From Lachnospira multipara LB2003 (GTDB lineage Bacteria > Bacillota > Clostridia > Lachnospirales > Lachnospiraceae), in the NCBI RefSeq assembly GCF_000702205.1, contig NZ_JNKW01000004.1:186001-250000 (forward strand): a stretch of DNA of 64,000 nt. Direction: 5' to 3'. The translations under genes and the position numbers were made by a program. The notes under the pieces are model-generated. The model did no database searches. It was given only the letters and a program-made list of their open reading frames with translations, and was not told the origin of the DNA. This document shows, in pieces, positions 1-8,398 of this stretch (position 1 is its first letter; each line of letters begins with the position of its first letter).

Positions 1-362
1 AAATGCCTATCAAAAACCTAGAAATACTAGAAAACTACAAAGACCCAGAGGATGCTAAGGCTAATTCTTCAAAATCATCCACTGGCACAAGTAGAATTAA
101 AGTTGGTAAAGCTGCTAATATTAAACCAGAAATTAATCTACTAGGCTACACTGTAGATGAGGCAATTTCCATCCTAGATAAATATCTTGATGATGCTTAT
201 ATTGCTAAGATTCCTCAGGTAAGAATTGTACATGGTAAAGGAACAGGTGCCCTAAGAAATGGTATCACATCATATCTTAGAGGTGTTTCTTATATTGCAA
301 GCTTCCGCTTAGGAAACATAGGAGAAGGCGACGCAGGCGTTACAATAGTAGATTTTAAATAA
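1..362 (+). CDS. mutS2: MutS2 C-terminal end (Smr domain), partial
   Basis: This is the 3' end of a gene that starts before the window. The last 75 or so residues form an Smr domain, with NLLGYTVDEAI, the VRIVHGKGTGALR core and a C-terminal RLGNIGEGDAGVTIV segment typical of MutS2. In Firmicutes MutS2 is an ATPase that acts on branched DNA or collided ribosomes, and the Smr domain is its nuclease-like end. The residues before it are low-complexity linker. The first ATG here is internal to the frame, so it is not the true start. The stop lies 15 bp before a response-regulator gene. The assignment rests on the Smr domain and its place at the end of the protein; a stand-alone Smr protein is less likely because the frame is open to the window edge. 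Confidence 0.8.
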   Translation, partial: MPIKNLEILENYKDPEDAKANSSKSSTGTSRIKVGKAANIKPEINLLGYTVDEAISILDKYLDDAYIAKIPQVRIVHGKGTGALRNGITSYLRGVSYIASFRLGNIGEGDAGVTIVDFK

Positions 363-377
363 ACGGAGGATACTAAA

Positions 378-1088
378 ATGGCAACTAAACAGAAGGTAAT
401 GATAGTTGATGACGACGAAAACATAGCAGAATTAATAGCTCTTTACTTAAACAAAGAGTGCTACGAAACTCTTATTGTTTATGATGGTGAAAGTGCAATA
501 TCACAATTTTCTACATTTAAGCCAAACCTTATATTACTAGACTTAATGTTACCAGGGATGGATGGATATCAGGTTTGCCAGGAAATTAGAAAAAAAAGCA
601 ACGTTCCAATTATTATGCTATCTGCTAAGGGCGAGACTTTTGATAAGGTTCTTGGCCTTGAACTTGGAGCAGATGACTATATGATAAAGCCATTTGAAAC
701 AAAAGAACTAGTAGCAAGAGTAAAAGCAGTCCTTAGACGTTTTCATTTACCACAGCTTTCATTAACAGAAAGCTCAATTTCAAAACGTGCAGAATTCAAG
801 GATTTACTTATTAATCTTGATAATTACACAGTAACCTATTTAGGAAAAACCATAGATATGCCACCTAAGGAAATCGAATTACTCTTTTTCCTTGCATCAG
901 CACCAAACCAGGTTTTTACAAGAGAACAGCTTCTTGATAATATCTGGGGTTATGAATATGCAGGAGATACAAGAACCGTAGATGTTCATATAAAAAGAAT
1001 TCGTGAAAAAATCAAAGATCACGCAAATTGGTCAATTGAAACAGTTTGGGGAATCGGATATAAATTTGTAGAGAAGAACGAAATTTAA
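378..1088 (+). CDS. OmpR/PhoB-family response regulator
   Basis: This is a 236-residue two-component response regulator. Residues 5-120 are a receiver domain with acidic pocket D11-D13, phospho-acceptor D55 in LLDLMLPGMDG, and the conserved lysine in DYMIKPF. Residues 135-232 are a winged-helix DNA-binding domain ending in TVDVHIKRIREKI and TVWGIGYKF, the OmpR/PhoB recognition-helix and wing pattern. An ACGGAGGA ribosome site lies just upstream. The partner histidine kinase begins 11 bp downstream, so the two are co-transcribed. The regulon and signal cannot be read from the sequence. Confidence 0.93.
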   Translation: MATKQKVMIVDDDENIAELIALYLNKECYETLIVYDGESAISQFSTFKPNLILLDLMLPGMDGYQVCQEIRKKSNVPIIMLSAKGETFDKVLGLELGADDYMIKPFETKELVARVKAVLRRFHLPQLSLTESSISKRAEFKDLLINLDNYTVTYLGKTIDMPPKEIELLFFLASAPNQVFTREQLLDNIWGYEYAGDTRTVDVHIKRIREKIKDHANWSIETVWGIGYKFVEKNEI

Positions 1089-1099
1089 GGAGGCATAAG

Positions 1100-2530
1100 A
1101 TGCGATACAAAATGCTTTATAAACACATAGTAATTTATGTGGTTATACTTGTTTTAAGTCTTGTGTTCGTAAATACTATTTGCTACAAATTACATTATCA
1201 AGAAGAATACAAAAGACACACAGCAGACATGTATTCTCTGGCAACTAATATATCCACTGAATACACCTTTGATTACTTTAGCGAATCCCATTTAAGAACA
1301 ATAGAGGTGGAATTAGACACTATTTCTAAGCTAAGCGATACACGAATAATATTTATTAATCCTGATGGAATGGTTCTTCTAGATACTAGATATGAAGGAT
1401 CATACAATGAATTTATAAATGGACTATATTACATAGAGGACTTTAATTATGGCAATCTAAATGGTAATTATACTGACCACAGCGATTTCTATGGAGTTTT
1501 TGATACCCCAGCTATTAATGTATACGCTCCAATTACATACACATATCAAGTTAAGGGATACGTAGTTGTAAGTATGTCTGATGATGCGCTAGCAAGAAAA
1601 GTTAATTCAACTTTTTATATAAATTATATTGCCTTAGGATTTGTATTAGTTCTTTCCCTTGCCTTTGTAATTGTCTACTTTTTTCAAATTTATAAGCCAG
1701 TTAAAAAGCTTATACGTGCAACAGAAGAATATGGTAAAGGAAACTTTAAATATAAAACCAATATTAAAAATGCAGATGAAATCGGACGCCTAAGCTCGTC
1801 CCTAGAATATATGGCAAGTCAAGTTGGAGATATGGATATGTTCCAGCAAAAATTTCTTTCAAATATCTCTCATGATTTTAGATCACCTCTAACATCAATT
1901 AAGGGATATCTTGAAGCAATTGAAGACGGAACTGTTCCACCAGAGATGATAAAAAAATATGTCCGAATTATTCTATTTGAAACAGATAGATTAACTAAAC
2001 TTACAAGTAATATCCTAACTCTAAACGAACTTGATCCAAAATCAGTTAGACTTGAAATAACTACCTTTGATTTAAATTCAATTATACGACACACAATTGA
2101 AACCTTCGAAGGTAAATGTAAAGATAGACATATTAATTTTTCTATTATTTATGCCAATTCTAAGGAACTAGTAAAGGGAGATAAAAGTAAGATAGGACAG
2201 GTTATTTATAACCTAATAGATAATGCAATTAAATTTAGCCCAGATCACTCAACCATTGCAATTACAGTTAAAGAGCGTGGTGAAAAAGCCTTTATATCCA
2301 TTAAGGATCACGGTTGTGGAATTCCTAAAGAAAACCTCAATAAGATATTCGATAGATTCTATAAATCAGATTCTTCAAGAGGCAGAGATAAGAAAGGATC
2401 TGGCCTTGGACTTTCAATAACTAAAGAAGTTATTAATGCCCATGATGAAACCATCGATGTAGTTAGTACAGTGGGCGGCGGTACAGAATTTACCTTTACA
2501 CTAGAATTAGCAAAATCAGGAAAACAATAA
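1100..2530 (+). CDS. membrane sensor histidine kinase
   Basis: A 476-residue kinase paired with the preceding response regulator. Transmembrane helices lie at about residues 8-28 and 173-195 and flank an extracytoplasmic sensor region of roughly 145 residues. A HAMP segment follows (KPVKKLIRATEEYGKGNF), then a HisKA domain with phospho-acceptor H258 in SNISHDFRSPLTSIKGYL. The ATPase domain has an N box (YNLIDNAIKFSP), G1 (DHGCGIP), F box (IFDRFYK) and G2 (GSGLGLSI). All catalytic boxes are intact. The sensor region matches no ligand domain I can name. A GGAGGC site precedes the ATG, and a strong hairpin terminator follows the stop. Confidence 0.93.
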   Translation: MRYKMLYKHIVIYVVILVLSLVFVNTICYKLHYQEEYKRHTADMYSLATNISTEYTFDYFSESHLRTIEVELDTISKLSDTRIIFINPDGMVLLDTRYEGSYNEFINGLYYIEDFNYGNLNGNYTDHSDFYGVFDTPAINVYAPITYTYQVKGYVVVSMSDDALARKVNSTFYINYIALGFVLVLSLAFVIVYFFQIYKPVKKLIRATEEYGKGNFKYKTNIKNADEIGRLSSSLEYMASQVGDMDMFQQKFLSNISHDFRSPLTSIKGYLEAIEDGTVPPEMIKKYVRIILFETDRLTKLTSNILTLNELDPKSVRLEITTFDLNSIIRHTIETFEGKCKDRHINFSIIYANSKELVKGDKSKIGQVIYNLIDNAIKFSPDHSTIAITVKERGEKAFISIKDHGCGIPKENLNKIFDRFYKSDSSRGRDKKGSGLGLSITKEVINAHDETIDVVSTVGGGTEFTFTLELAKSGKQ

Positions 2531-2532
2531 TT

Positions 2533-2582
2533 AAAAGCCTAAGTTTTGGGACTCTTAAAACTCCCAAACTTAGGCTTTTTTC
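2533..2582 (+). terminator. intrinsic terminator between convergent genes
   Basis: A stem of about 17 bp (AAGCCTAAGTTTTGGGA against TCCCAAACTTAGGCTT, one bulge) is followed by a T run on the plus strand. It ends the two-component operon and may also serve the exonuclease gene coming from the right. Confidence 0.85.
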
Positions 2583-3284
2583 TTATTTACCAAAAGTAGA
2601 TAAGATTCTATCTATTTCTTTTGATGCTTCGCTTTTTGTATATTCCTTTATGTCTTTATTTAATCTAACACCATGTTGCATGCATAAAGCATTTAAATAC
2701 CTTTCCTGGGCTGGTGTAATAGGTGATGTCTTTTTTATACTATAGCTTACCTCAGTAGGCTGATTAATAAGTTCCTCTTCTGGGGCAAGAATAGCTAACT
2801 TCTCATATAATCTGTATGCACTTATGGCATCATCATAAGCTCTATGGGAATTACCAGGATCAATATTAAAATGCTCACAAAGGTCTGTTAGTTTTCTACT
2901 AGGAAGACTTTTTAAAAGCTTTCTTGATATCTTAAGAGTATCAATTACCTTATTAGGTATTTTTAATTTGGATTGTGATGCAGCAACCTTTAAAAAGCTG
3001 TAGTCAAAAGCCACATTATGTCCAAGTATTATTCCATCGCCAATAAATTCAACAACTTCTTTAATAACTTTCTCAATACTTGGTTTACCAACTAAATCAA
3101 GATCTGTAATACCAGTAATCTCAGTAATTCTATAATTAAGCTCATGTCCCGGATTAATTAACTGATTATATCTATCTATAATTTCACCATTTACAATTTT
3201 TGCCATTCCTATTTCAATGATATGATCATTACTAGGACTAATACCTGATGTTTCAAGATCAAGCGCTATTATTTCATTTATCAT
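2583..3284 (-). CDS. DEDDh 3'-5' exonuclease (DnaQ/PolC-epsilon-like)
   Basis: A 233-residue exonuclease of the DnaQ-like superfamily. Motif I is ALDLETSG (D9, E11), motif II lies in ILGHNVAFDYSFL, and motif III is SHRAYDDAISAY, giving the DEDDh set of metal ligands. About 50 extra residues at the C-terminus resemble the short tail seen in stand-alone epsilon-type nucleases. It is probably a proofreading or repair exonuclease acting outside the replicative polymerase. It is the last gene of a trmD-nth-exonuclease run on the minus strand, starting 20 bp after the nth stop. Confidence 0.85.
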   Translation of the reverse strand: MINEIIALDLETSGISPSNDHIIEIGMAKIVNGEIIDRYNQLINPGHELNYRITEITGITDLDLVGKPSIEKVIKEVVEFIGDGIILGHNVAFDYSFLKVAASQSKLKIPNKVIDTLKISRKLLKSLPSRKLTDLCEHFNIDPGNSHRAYDDAISAYRLYEKLAILAPEEELINQPTEVSYSIKKTSPITPAQERYLNALCMQHGVRLNKDIKEYTKSEASKEIDRILSTFGK

Positions 3285-3304
3285 TTTATTAATCTATTCC
3301 TTTT

Positions 3305-3934
3305 CTAAAGATTTGAAGACTTGCATAATCCGTTAAGAAAACACTTATCACAAGCCGGTTTTCTTGCAATACAGATTTCCCTGCCAAAAGTAATTATCTG
3401 AATGTTATATAAAATCCAATGGTCCTTTGGCAACACCTTCATTAAATCCATTTCAATCTTTAATGGGTCTGACTCTTTAGTAAACCCTAACTTATTAGAA
3501 ATTCGCTTAACGTGCGTATCCACAACAATACTTGGATCATTAAAGATATTACCCCTAATTACATTAGCAGTCTTTCTTCCAACTCCAGCAAGACTTGTTA
3601 ACTCCTCTAAACTACTTGGTAGTTCGTCATTATATTTTTCATGAATAATCTTAGCAGTGGCAATAACATTCTTAGCCTTATTATGATAAAAACCAACAGA
3701 ATGAATATCCTGTTCTAATTCAGAAAGGTCTGCATTAGCAAAATCCTCTACACTTTTATATTTCTTAAAAAGCGTAGCAGTTACTTGATTAACTCTTTCA
3801 TCTGTGCACTGGGCTGAAAGCATGGTAGCAACTAATAATTCCCATGGATTATTATAATTTAAGCTGCATCTATATTCAGTTCCATAATGCTCATCTAAGA
3901 GTCTTAGAATTTCTTTGGTTCTTTTTGTAACCAT
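3305..3934 (-). CDS. nth: endonuclease III (DNA glycosylase/AP lyase)
   Basis: A 209-residue base-excision repair enzyme that removes oxidised pyrimidines and nicks abasic sites. The helix-hairpin-helix with catalytic lysine is LTSLAGVGRKTANVI and the catalytic aspartate is in VVDTHVKRISNKLG. The C-terminus has the complete 4Fe-4S cluster spacing C-x6-C-x2-C-x5-C (CIARKPACDKCFLNGLC). Length and motifs are standard for the family. It lies 15 bp downstream of trmD and 20 bp upstream of an exonuclease gene, so it is probably co-transcribed with both. Confidence 0.96.
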   Translation of the reverse strand: MVTKRTKEILRLLDEHYGTEYRCSLNYNNPWELLVATMLSAQCTDERVNQVTATLFKKYKSVEDFANADLSELEQDIHSVGFYHNKAKNVIATAKIIHEKYNDELPSSLEELTSLAGVGRKTANVIRGNIFNDPSIVVDTHVKRISNKLGFTKESDPLKIEMDLMKVLPKDHWILYNIQIITFGREICIARKPACDKCFLNGLCKSSNL

Positions 3935-3949
3935 ATTAATTCTCCGTTT

Positions 3950-4732
3950 CTAACTCTGCCTTTTTTTTTCTCTTTGTTCTCTTCTTTTAGCTCTTTCTAA
4001 CTTTCTTTGCTTCTTTAAAAGTCTTTTTTCCTCTTCTTGCCCATGTTCCTTCATATATTCCTCATAAAGGTCTGGTCTAAATTTAAGAGTTCTTTCTAAA
4101 GACCTCTCATGACGCCATTCATCGATTTTTGCATGATTACCTGATAACAATACATCTGGTACCCTTTTACCTCTAAATTCCACAGGACGAGTGTATTGTG
4201 GGTATTCAAGCAAGCCATCAGAAAAACTTTCTGTCTCAGCTGACACATCATTATTTAGTACACCTGGCACAAGTCTTGAAATTGAGTCAATAACAACCAT
4301 TGCCGCAAGTTCTCCACCTGTAAGCACATAATCGCCAATTGAAATATAATCTGTAACAATTTCTTCTAGAGCTCTCTCATCAATACCTTCATAGTGTCCA
4401 CAAAGAATAACTAATTCCTCTTCACTAGCAAGTTCCTTAGCCTTAGCTTGACTAAAAGTTTCACCTTGAGGAGTCATATAAACAACCCTAGGCTTAGTTC
4501 CCTTAGTTACTATATCTTCATAACACTCAACCACAGGACCTGGCTGCATAACCATACCTGCGCCACCGCCGTAAGGATAATCATCTACCTTTAAATGCTT
4601 ATCATGTGTATAGTCTCTTATATCTACTGCATTAACTGATAAAACTCCTGATTTAATTGCACGTCCTGTAATACTTGTATTTAACCCATCCATAATCATT
4701 TGTGGAAATAATGTTAATACATGAAACTTCAT
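3950..4732 (-). CDS. trmD: tRNA (guanine-N1-)-methyltransferase
   Basis: A 260-residue SPOUT methyltransferase that makes m1G37 in tRNAs and so protects the reading frame. Family blocks are present in order: [10 protein letters not shown], the [15 protein letters not shown] loop, [13 protein letters not shown], and [20 protein letters not shown], which form the knotted SAM site, followed by the [12 protein letters not shown] linker. The tail is very basic (lysine/arginine-rich from about residue 235). In many bacteria trmD sits in an rpsP-rimM-trmD-rplS operon; here it follows an SGNH gene and precedes nth. A CGGAGGA site precedes the ATG. A terminator-like hairpin lies only about 17 bp upstream of the start. 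Confidence 0.96.
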   Translation of the reverse strand: MKFHVLTLFPQMIMDGLNTSITGRAIKSGVLSVNAVDIRDYTHDKHLKVDDYPYGGGAGMVMQPGPVVECYEDIVTKGTKPRVVYMTPQGETFSQAKAKELASEEELVILCGHYEGIDERALEEIVTDYISIGDYVLTGGELAAMVVIDSISRLVPGVLNNDVSAETESFSDGLLEYPQYTRPVEFRGKRVPDVLLSGNHAKIDEWRHERSLERTLKFRPDLYEEYMKEHGQEEEKRLLKKQRKLERAKRREQREKKRQS

Positions 4733-4748
4733 AATATCCTCCGTATAT

Positions 4749-4786
4749 AAAAAAAGCTAAAGCCCTTATTATTTAAGAGCTTTAGC
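4749..4786 (-). terminator. intrinsic terminator or attenuator after the SGNH gene
   Basis: On the minus strand an 8-bp perfect stem (GCTAAAGC/GCTTTAGC) extended by weaker inner pairs is followed by seven T residues. It lies just after the SGNH stop and directly before the trmD ribosome site. Confidence 0.75.
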
Positions 4787-4793
4787 ACAAAAT

Positions 4794-5675
4794 TTACTTT
4801 AATACTTCTGCAATCTTATTAAGTAAGAATGGGAAGTAACCAGCTTTTAATTCATAACCTGCATTAGTCATTGATGCAGATAAATGACCAGTTTCATCCT
4901 TAAATGAATCTGCCACATTAACATATGTGTATCCGCCTGTACTAGCACCTGTACTTAATAAATTGTTATATGTATCAATATCTGCCTGATTAGCTGCATG
5001 TGCTGCATTATCATCATACTCTGTACTAATAGGAGTAACTGAAAGAATTACAATCTTAGCACTTGGTAGCTTAGACTTAAGTGAATTTACTAACTCTACC
5101 ATATAGTTATATGCATCCTGTGCTGTTCTTGTACCATAGTTAAAGTCATTAAGACCAACCATTACATAAACTGTACTAGGATTAATTGCTGCAATACTAT
5201 CTACATATCCTGATGCTTTATCAGTTGTCATATTCGCATCTGAAACAACTCTATCTGAGCCTACTAATCCGTAATGTGCTAAACCACTCATTACTGAATC
5301 TCCAAGGAATGCAGCATTACTATAATAATCGCCTGCGCTAAATGTTTCTTCTGTTGCTTTAGCTGTTACTGTATAAGATTGACCAGTTGTATTGGCTGCT
5401 GTTGTTGTTTCTGGAGTTGTCTCCTTAACAGCGCTTTCTGTTTCTGCCTGTGTTTCTACTACACTCTGTGTCACATTTTCTGTTGCAACCTTTGCATTCT
5501 TAGTTGATGACTTAACAGGTTTCTTTGCAACCTTTGTTACGACAATCGCTGCAACAACAATAACGATTATCGCCAAACCCCCACCAATAATATACTTCTT
5601 AAACTTGTTCCAAGTTCTCATCTTACGGTTAATCTTAATCTTAGCTTTACCCCCGTTGTTGTTATCCGTAGCCAT
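4794..5675 (-). CDS. membrane-anchored SGNH/GDSL-hydrolase-like protein
   Basis: A 293-residue protein with a short basic cytoplasmic end, one transmembrane helix at about 29-48, a threonine/glutamate-rich linker to about 115, and an extracytoplasmic SGNH fold. Block I is AAFLGDSVMSG with nucleophile S127 and block III is VMVGLNDF with N176. The final block, where the family normally has D-x-x-H, reads TNAGYELKAGY, so the usual histidine is absent; D260 and H264 nearby (DETGHLS) might substitute. It may be a cell-surface esterase acting on glycans or peptidoglycan, or a non-catalytic relative. It is followed by a hairpin terminator. Confidence 0.78.
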   Translation of the reverse strand: MATDNNNGGKAKIKINRKMRTWNKFKKYIIGGGLAIIVIVVAAIVVTKVAKKPVKSSTKNAKVATENVTQSVVETQAETESAVKETTPETTTAANTTGQSYTVTAKATEETFSAGDYYSNAAFLGDSVMSGLAHYGLVGSDRVVSDANMTTDKASGYVDSIAAINPSTVYVMVGLNDFNYGTRTAQDAYNYMVELVNSLKSKLPSAKIVILSVTPISTEYDDNAAHAANQADIDTYNNLLSTGASTGGYTYVNVADSFKDETGHLSASMTNAGYELKAGYFPFLLNKIAEVLK

Positions 5676-5747
5676 TTAAAAAACCTCGCACTTCTTCTTA
5701 TTTCGGTTAGGTTAAGTTAATTTTTCTTAGGGCCTAACGATTTACCT

Positions 5748-5789
5748 AAAAAAAGGTAATGAACAGGGCTTTTGACCCTATTCATTACC
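5748..5789 (-). terminator. intrinsic terminator after the GH13 gene
   Basis: A 14-bp stem (GGTAATGAACAGGG with CCCTATTCATTACC, one G-U type pair) is followed on the minus strand by seven T residues. It begins 4 bp after the stop of the GH13 gene. Confidence 0.9.
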
Positions 5790-5792
5790 ATT

Positions 5793-7907
5793 TTACCACC
5801 TTAAGCGACGTAATACAACTGCCGATGTTTTTCTAATACCTATATCAAGCCAACCATTCTTTAAATGATATCCCAATTTATCTATGCTATATCCATTCTC
5901 AAAGGTTACCATTATCTGCTCAACATCGTCATCATATCCAAAGCCTGCTTCTATTAAAGAAACCCTTATTCTACGTTCATCATCATTATTATTTATAATA
6001 ACAACTGCCGCATCATCTCTTGTAAATCTTGAATATGCAATTAAATTATAATCTGAGTACAGAGCCTTATATGAACCAACTCTAAAAACCTTATTCTCAT
6101 TATGTAACTTAATAATATCCTTATGGAACTGAATCAATTCCTTATCTTCATTGCCCCAAGGATAGGTTCTTCTATTATCAGGATCAGTAAAACCACACAC
6201 ACCAGCCTCATCGCCATAATAAATTGTTGGTGCACCAGGCCAGGTAAACTGCATTACAACAGCTTCCTTAAAGACCGCTTTGTTTACATTCTCAGAAGCC
6301 TTCTCCGGTCCAAGAGTCTGGGTTCTACCAACCATCTTATTAGTTCTAGTAAGAAATCTAGAATGATCATGATTAGATAATTCATTCATAGAAATCATAT
6401 AGCTTTGCTGTCCCATTCTAGCCATATTATGTCTCATAGCCCCAAAGAAATAATCAGGATTACCTAGAGAATCATGTCTATATTCATCACTATGTTTTTC
6501 CATACCTGTTAAAAACCAAGTAATCGGCTCCATAAAAGCATCATAGTTCATAATAGTATCCCACTGATCACCTTGTAACCAATCATAAGAATCACCATAA
6601 TTCTCAGCTAAAATAATGGCATTAGGATTAGCATGCTTTACAACATCCCTAAATTTTCTCCAAAATTCATGGTTATATTCTGCGCTATGTCCTAAATCAG
6701 CAGCTACATCAAGTCTCCAACCATCCACATTAAATGGAGGTGAAACCCATTTTCTACCTATATTCAGAATGTAATCTTCAAGTTTTTTAGATTCTTCATA
6801 ATTAAGAGTTGGTAATGTATCATGTCCCCACCATCCGTCATAAGAATCATTATTTGGCCACTCATTACCATAAAACTTAAAGAAGGAATTATATGGACTT
6901 TCGGCCACTTCATAGGCACCAGGACTATACTCGGCATTTGATTTGCTATAGATATGTTCCCTATCTAACCACTTATTAAAAGAACCACAGTGATTAAAAA
7001 CCCCATCTATAATAACCTTCATGCCTCTCCTATGAATCTCAGCAACTAACTTTGCAAAAAACAAATCACTTGCATCAAGATTCTTAGGGTTAGTAACTCT
7101 ATCTATATATCTAGTTGCATGAGTATTGTCTTTATCATCCTGTGAAAGAACATCGCCTTCATCAGAAACAATCACTCCAAAATGTGGGTCCACATGATCA
7201 TAGTCCTGAATATCATATTTATGATTAGATGGAGATACAAAAATAGGGTTTAAATAAATAACTTCAATTCCTAAAGACTCTAAGTAATCAAGTTTATCAT
7301 ATACACCCTTTAAGTCTCCACCATAAAACTCTCTAACGCCCATTGCTGCAGGATATTTTCCCCAGTCCTTAACAGCATTAACGTGTTCGCCAATATATGT
7401 GTATTCGTCATCTAATACATCATTAGATTTATCTCCATTATAAAATCTATCAACATAAATTTGGTACATTACTGCACCCTTTGCCCAAGCAGGTGTTTTA
7501 AATCCAGGCATTATCTGGAAATTGTAGTAAGGATTAAGATCCTTAGTAGCGCCAATCTGGTTGTAATAACCAATTGCTTTTCCAATTTCAACCTTAAAAT
7601 AATAGAAAACCCTTTCATTAGTCACCTTAATTGTTGCCTCATAATAATCAAAAATTATGTCACTCTCCACTCTCTTCATGACATATTCCACATTATTAGC
7701 TACAAGAATTGCCTTATCTACGTTAAAACGACCAGTTCGAAGACGAATTGCAACTAAATCCCCAGGCATTGGTTCCTCAGGCTTTCTATAATCTATGGTT
7801 CCATCCGAAAATAGATGATTTGTATTTAGTGTAGGCTTTACACCACACATAAATACCGCTTTCTTCTCCCACTCTGCTAGGTTCTCAAATGCTCTCATTA
7901 TTTTCAT
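5793..7907 (-). CDS. glycoside hydrolase family 13 (neopullulanase/maltodextrin glucosidase-like)
   Basis: A 704-residue alpha-amylase-family enzyme without a signal peptide, so probably cytoplasmic and acting on maltodextrins or glycogen fragments. Residues 1-125 form a beta-rich N-terminal domain like those of neopullulanases and cyclomaltodextrinases. The barrel has DGVFNHCG (region I), nucleophile D400 in DGWRLDVAADLGH, acid/base E435 in IILAENYGD, and D514 in ELSNHDHSRF. The C-terminal 90 residues are a beta domain. All three catalytic acids are intact. Exact substrate preference is not decidable here. It fits with the glgC/glgD pair further along as part of glycogen turnover. The start is supported by a GGGGAGAAG site. 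Confidence 0.88.
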   Translation of the reverse strand: MKIMRAFENLAEWEKKAVFMCGVKPTLNTNHLFSDGTIDYRKPEEPMPGDLVAIRLRTGRFNVDKAILVANNVEYVMKRVESDIIFDYYEATIKVTNERVFYYFKVEIGKAIGYYNQIGATKDLNPYYNFQIMPGFKTPAWAKGAVMYQIYVDRFYNGDKSNDVLDDEYTYIGEHVNAVKDWGKYPAAMGVREFYGGDLKGVYDKLDYLESLGIEVIYLNPIFVSPSNHKYDIQDYDHVDPHFGVIVSDEGDVLSQDDKDNTHATRYIDRVTNPKNLDASDLFFAKLVAEIHRRGMKVIIDGVFNHCGSFNKWLDREHIYSKSNAEYSPGAYEVAESPYNSFFKFYGNEWPNNDSYDGWWGHDTLPTLNYEESKKLEDYILNIGRKWVSPPFNVDGWRLDVAADLGHSAEYNHEFWRKFRDVVKHANPNAIILAENYGDSYDWLQGDQWDTIMNYDAFMEPITWFLTGMEKHSDEYRHDSLGNPDYFFGAMRHNMARMGQQSYMISMNELSNHDHSRFLTRTNKMVGRTQTLGPEKASENVNKAVFKEAVVMQFTWPGAPTIYYGDEAGVCGFTDPDNRRTYPWGNEDKELIQFHKDIIKLHNENKVFRVGSYKALYSDYNLIAYSRFTRDDAAVVIINNNDDERRIRVSLIEAGFGYDDDVEQIMVTFENGYSIDKLGYHLKNGWLDIGIRKTSAVVLRRLRW

Positions 7908-8048
7908 AAGACACTTCTCCCCTAAGCTATATCTTTAAAATAATTTTAAGACAATTACGAACTTTTTTCAAGATAAAATCTCTTATAATATTAAAAATTA
8001 TACAAGAAAACCTTCAAAATCAATCATGTAAAAATTTTTTATGTAACG

Positions 8049-8073
8049 AAAAAAGACGTGCCTTAAGCACGTC
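8049..8073 (-). terminator. intrinsic terminator of the putative small RNA
   Basis: A perfect GACGTGC/GCACGTC stem with a 5-nt loop is followed by six T residues on the minus strand. Confidence 0.8.
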
Positions 8074-8190
8074 TCCTTACGTTCCCATTTCCTCTTAACA
8101 TACCGTCTGGGGGGACTGTATATTATCGAGAAGGTATTTCACTTATTATGGGGTGTAGCAAAAAATATATAATGTATTGGGGGTTTTTAC
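8049..8190 (-). ncRNA. putative small RNA, class not identified
   Basis: About 140 nt on the minus strand lie between a TATAAT box (8200-8195) and a perfect 7-bp hairpin (GACGTGC/GCACGTC) followed by six T residues. The expected RNA can fold into a long imperfect rod: CCCAU (about 8138) pairs with AUGGG, and AUACC pairs with GGUAU, with a purine-rich internal loop between (AAUAAGUGAA opposite GUUAAGAGGAA). Unlike its surroundings it has runs of C. The upstream ftsH gene has its own terminator and the downstream GH13 gene seems to have its own promoter, so this looks like an independent transcript. A 6S-like RNA is one possibility because of the rod shape, but I cannot confirm that. Confidence 0.45.
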
Positions 8191-8359
8191 AGTTATTATA
8201 ATATCAAATCCGCAACCGAAAGTGTTCACAAACATAACAATAATTCTCAGATTTTTTTGTTTATTTTGCTAAATTGTATTCTGTATACAAAATACAATTT
8301 ATGCTTTTTTTAGAATTTCGAGCAAAAATCCGAGCTTGTAAACTCAATCTAATCAAATC

Positions 8360-8391
8360 AAAAAAGCTCCTAGCCATTTAGGCTAGAAGCT
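8360..8391 (-). terminator. intrinsic terminator after ftsH
   Basis: An 11-bp stem (AGCTTCTAGCC with GGCTAGGAGCT on the minus strand, one mismatch) is followed by six T residues, just after the ftsH stop. Confidence 0.9.
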
Positions 8392-8398
8392 TTAATTT

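Larger units (their letters stand above)
7908..8398. other. 491-bp intergenic region with a small-RNA unit
   Basis: The stretch has no credible protein gene. From right to left it contains the ftsH terminator (8360-8391), an AT-rich spacer, a TATAAT on the minus strand at 8200-8195, about 130 bp of less AT-rich and C-rich sequence on the minus strand, a hairpin plus T run (8049-8073), and then the likely promoter region of the GH13 gene (a TATAAT near 7990-7985 on the minus strand). Confidence 0.7.

Noticed and set aside
8049-8190. tmRNA, RNase P RNA or SRP RNA
   Set aside because: None of the conserved core sequences of these RNAs was found in the predicted transcript, and it is too short for the first two.
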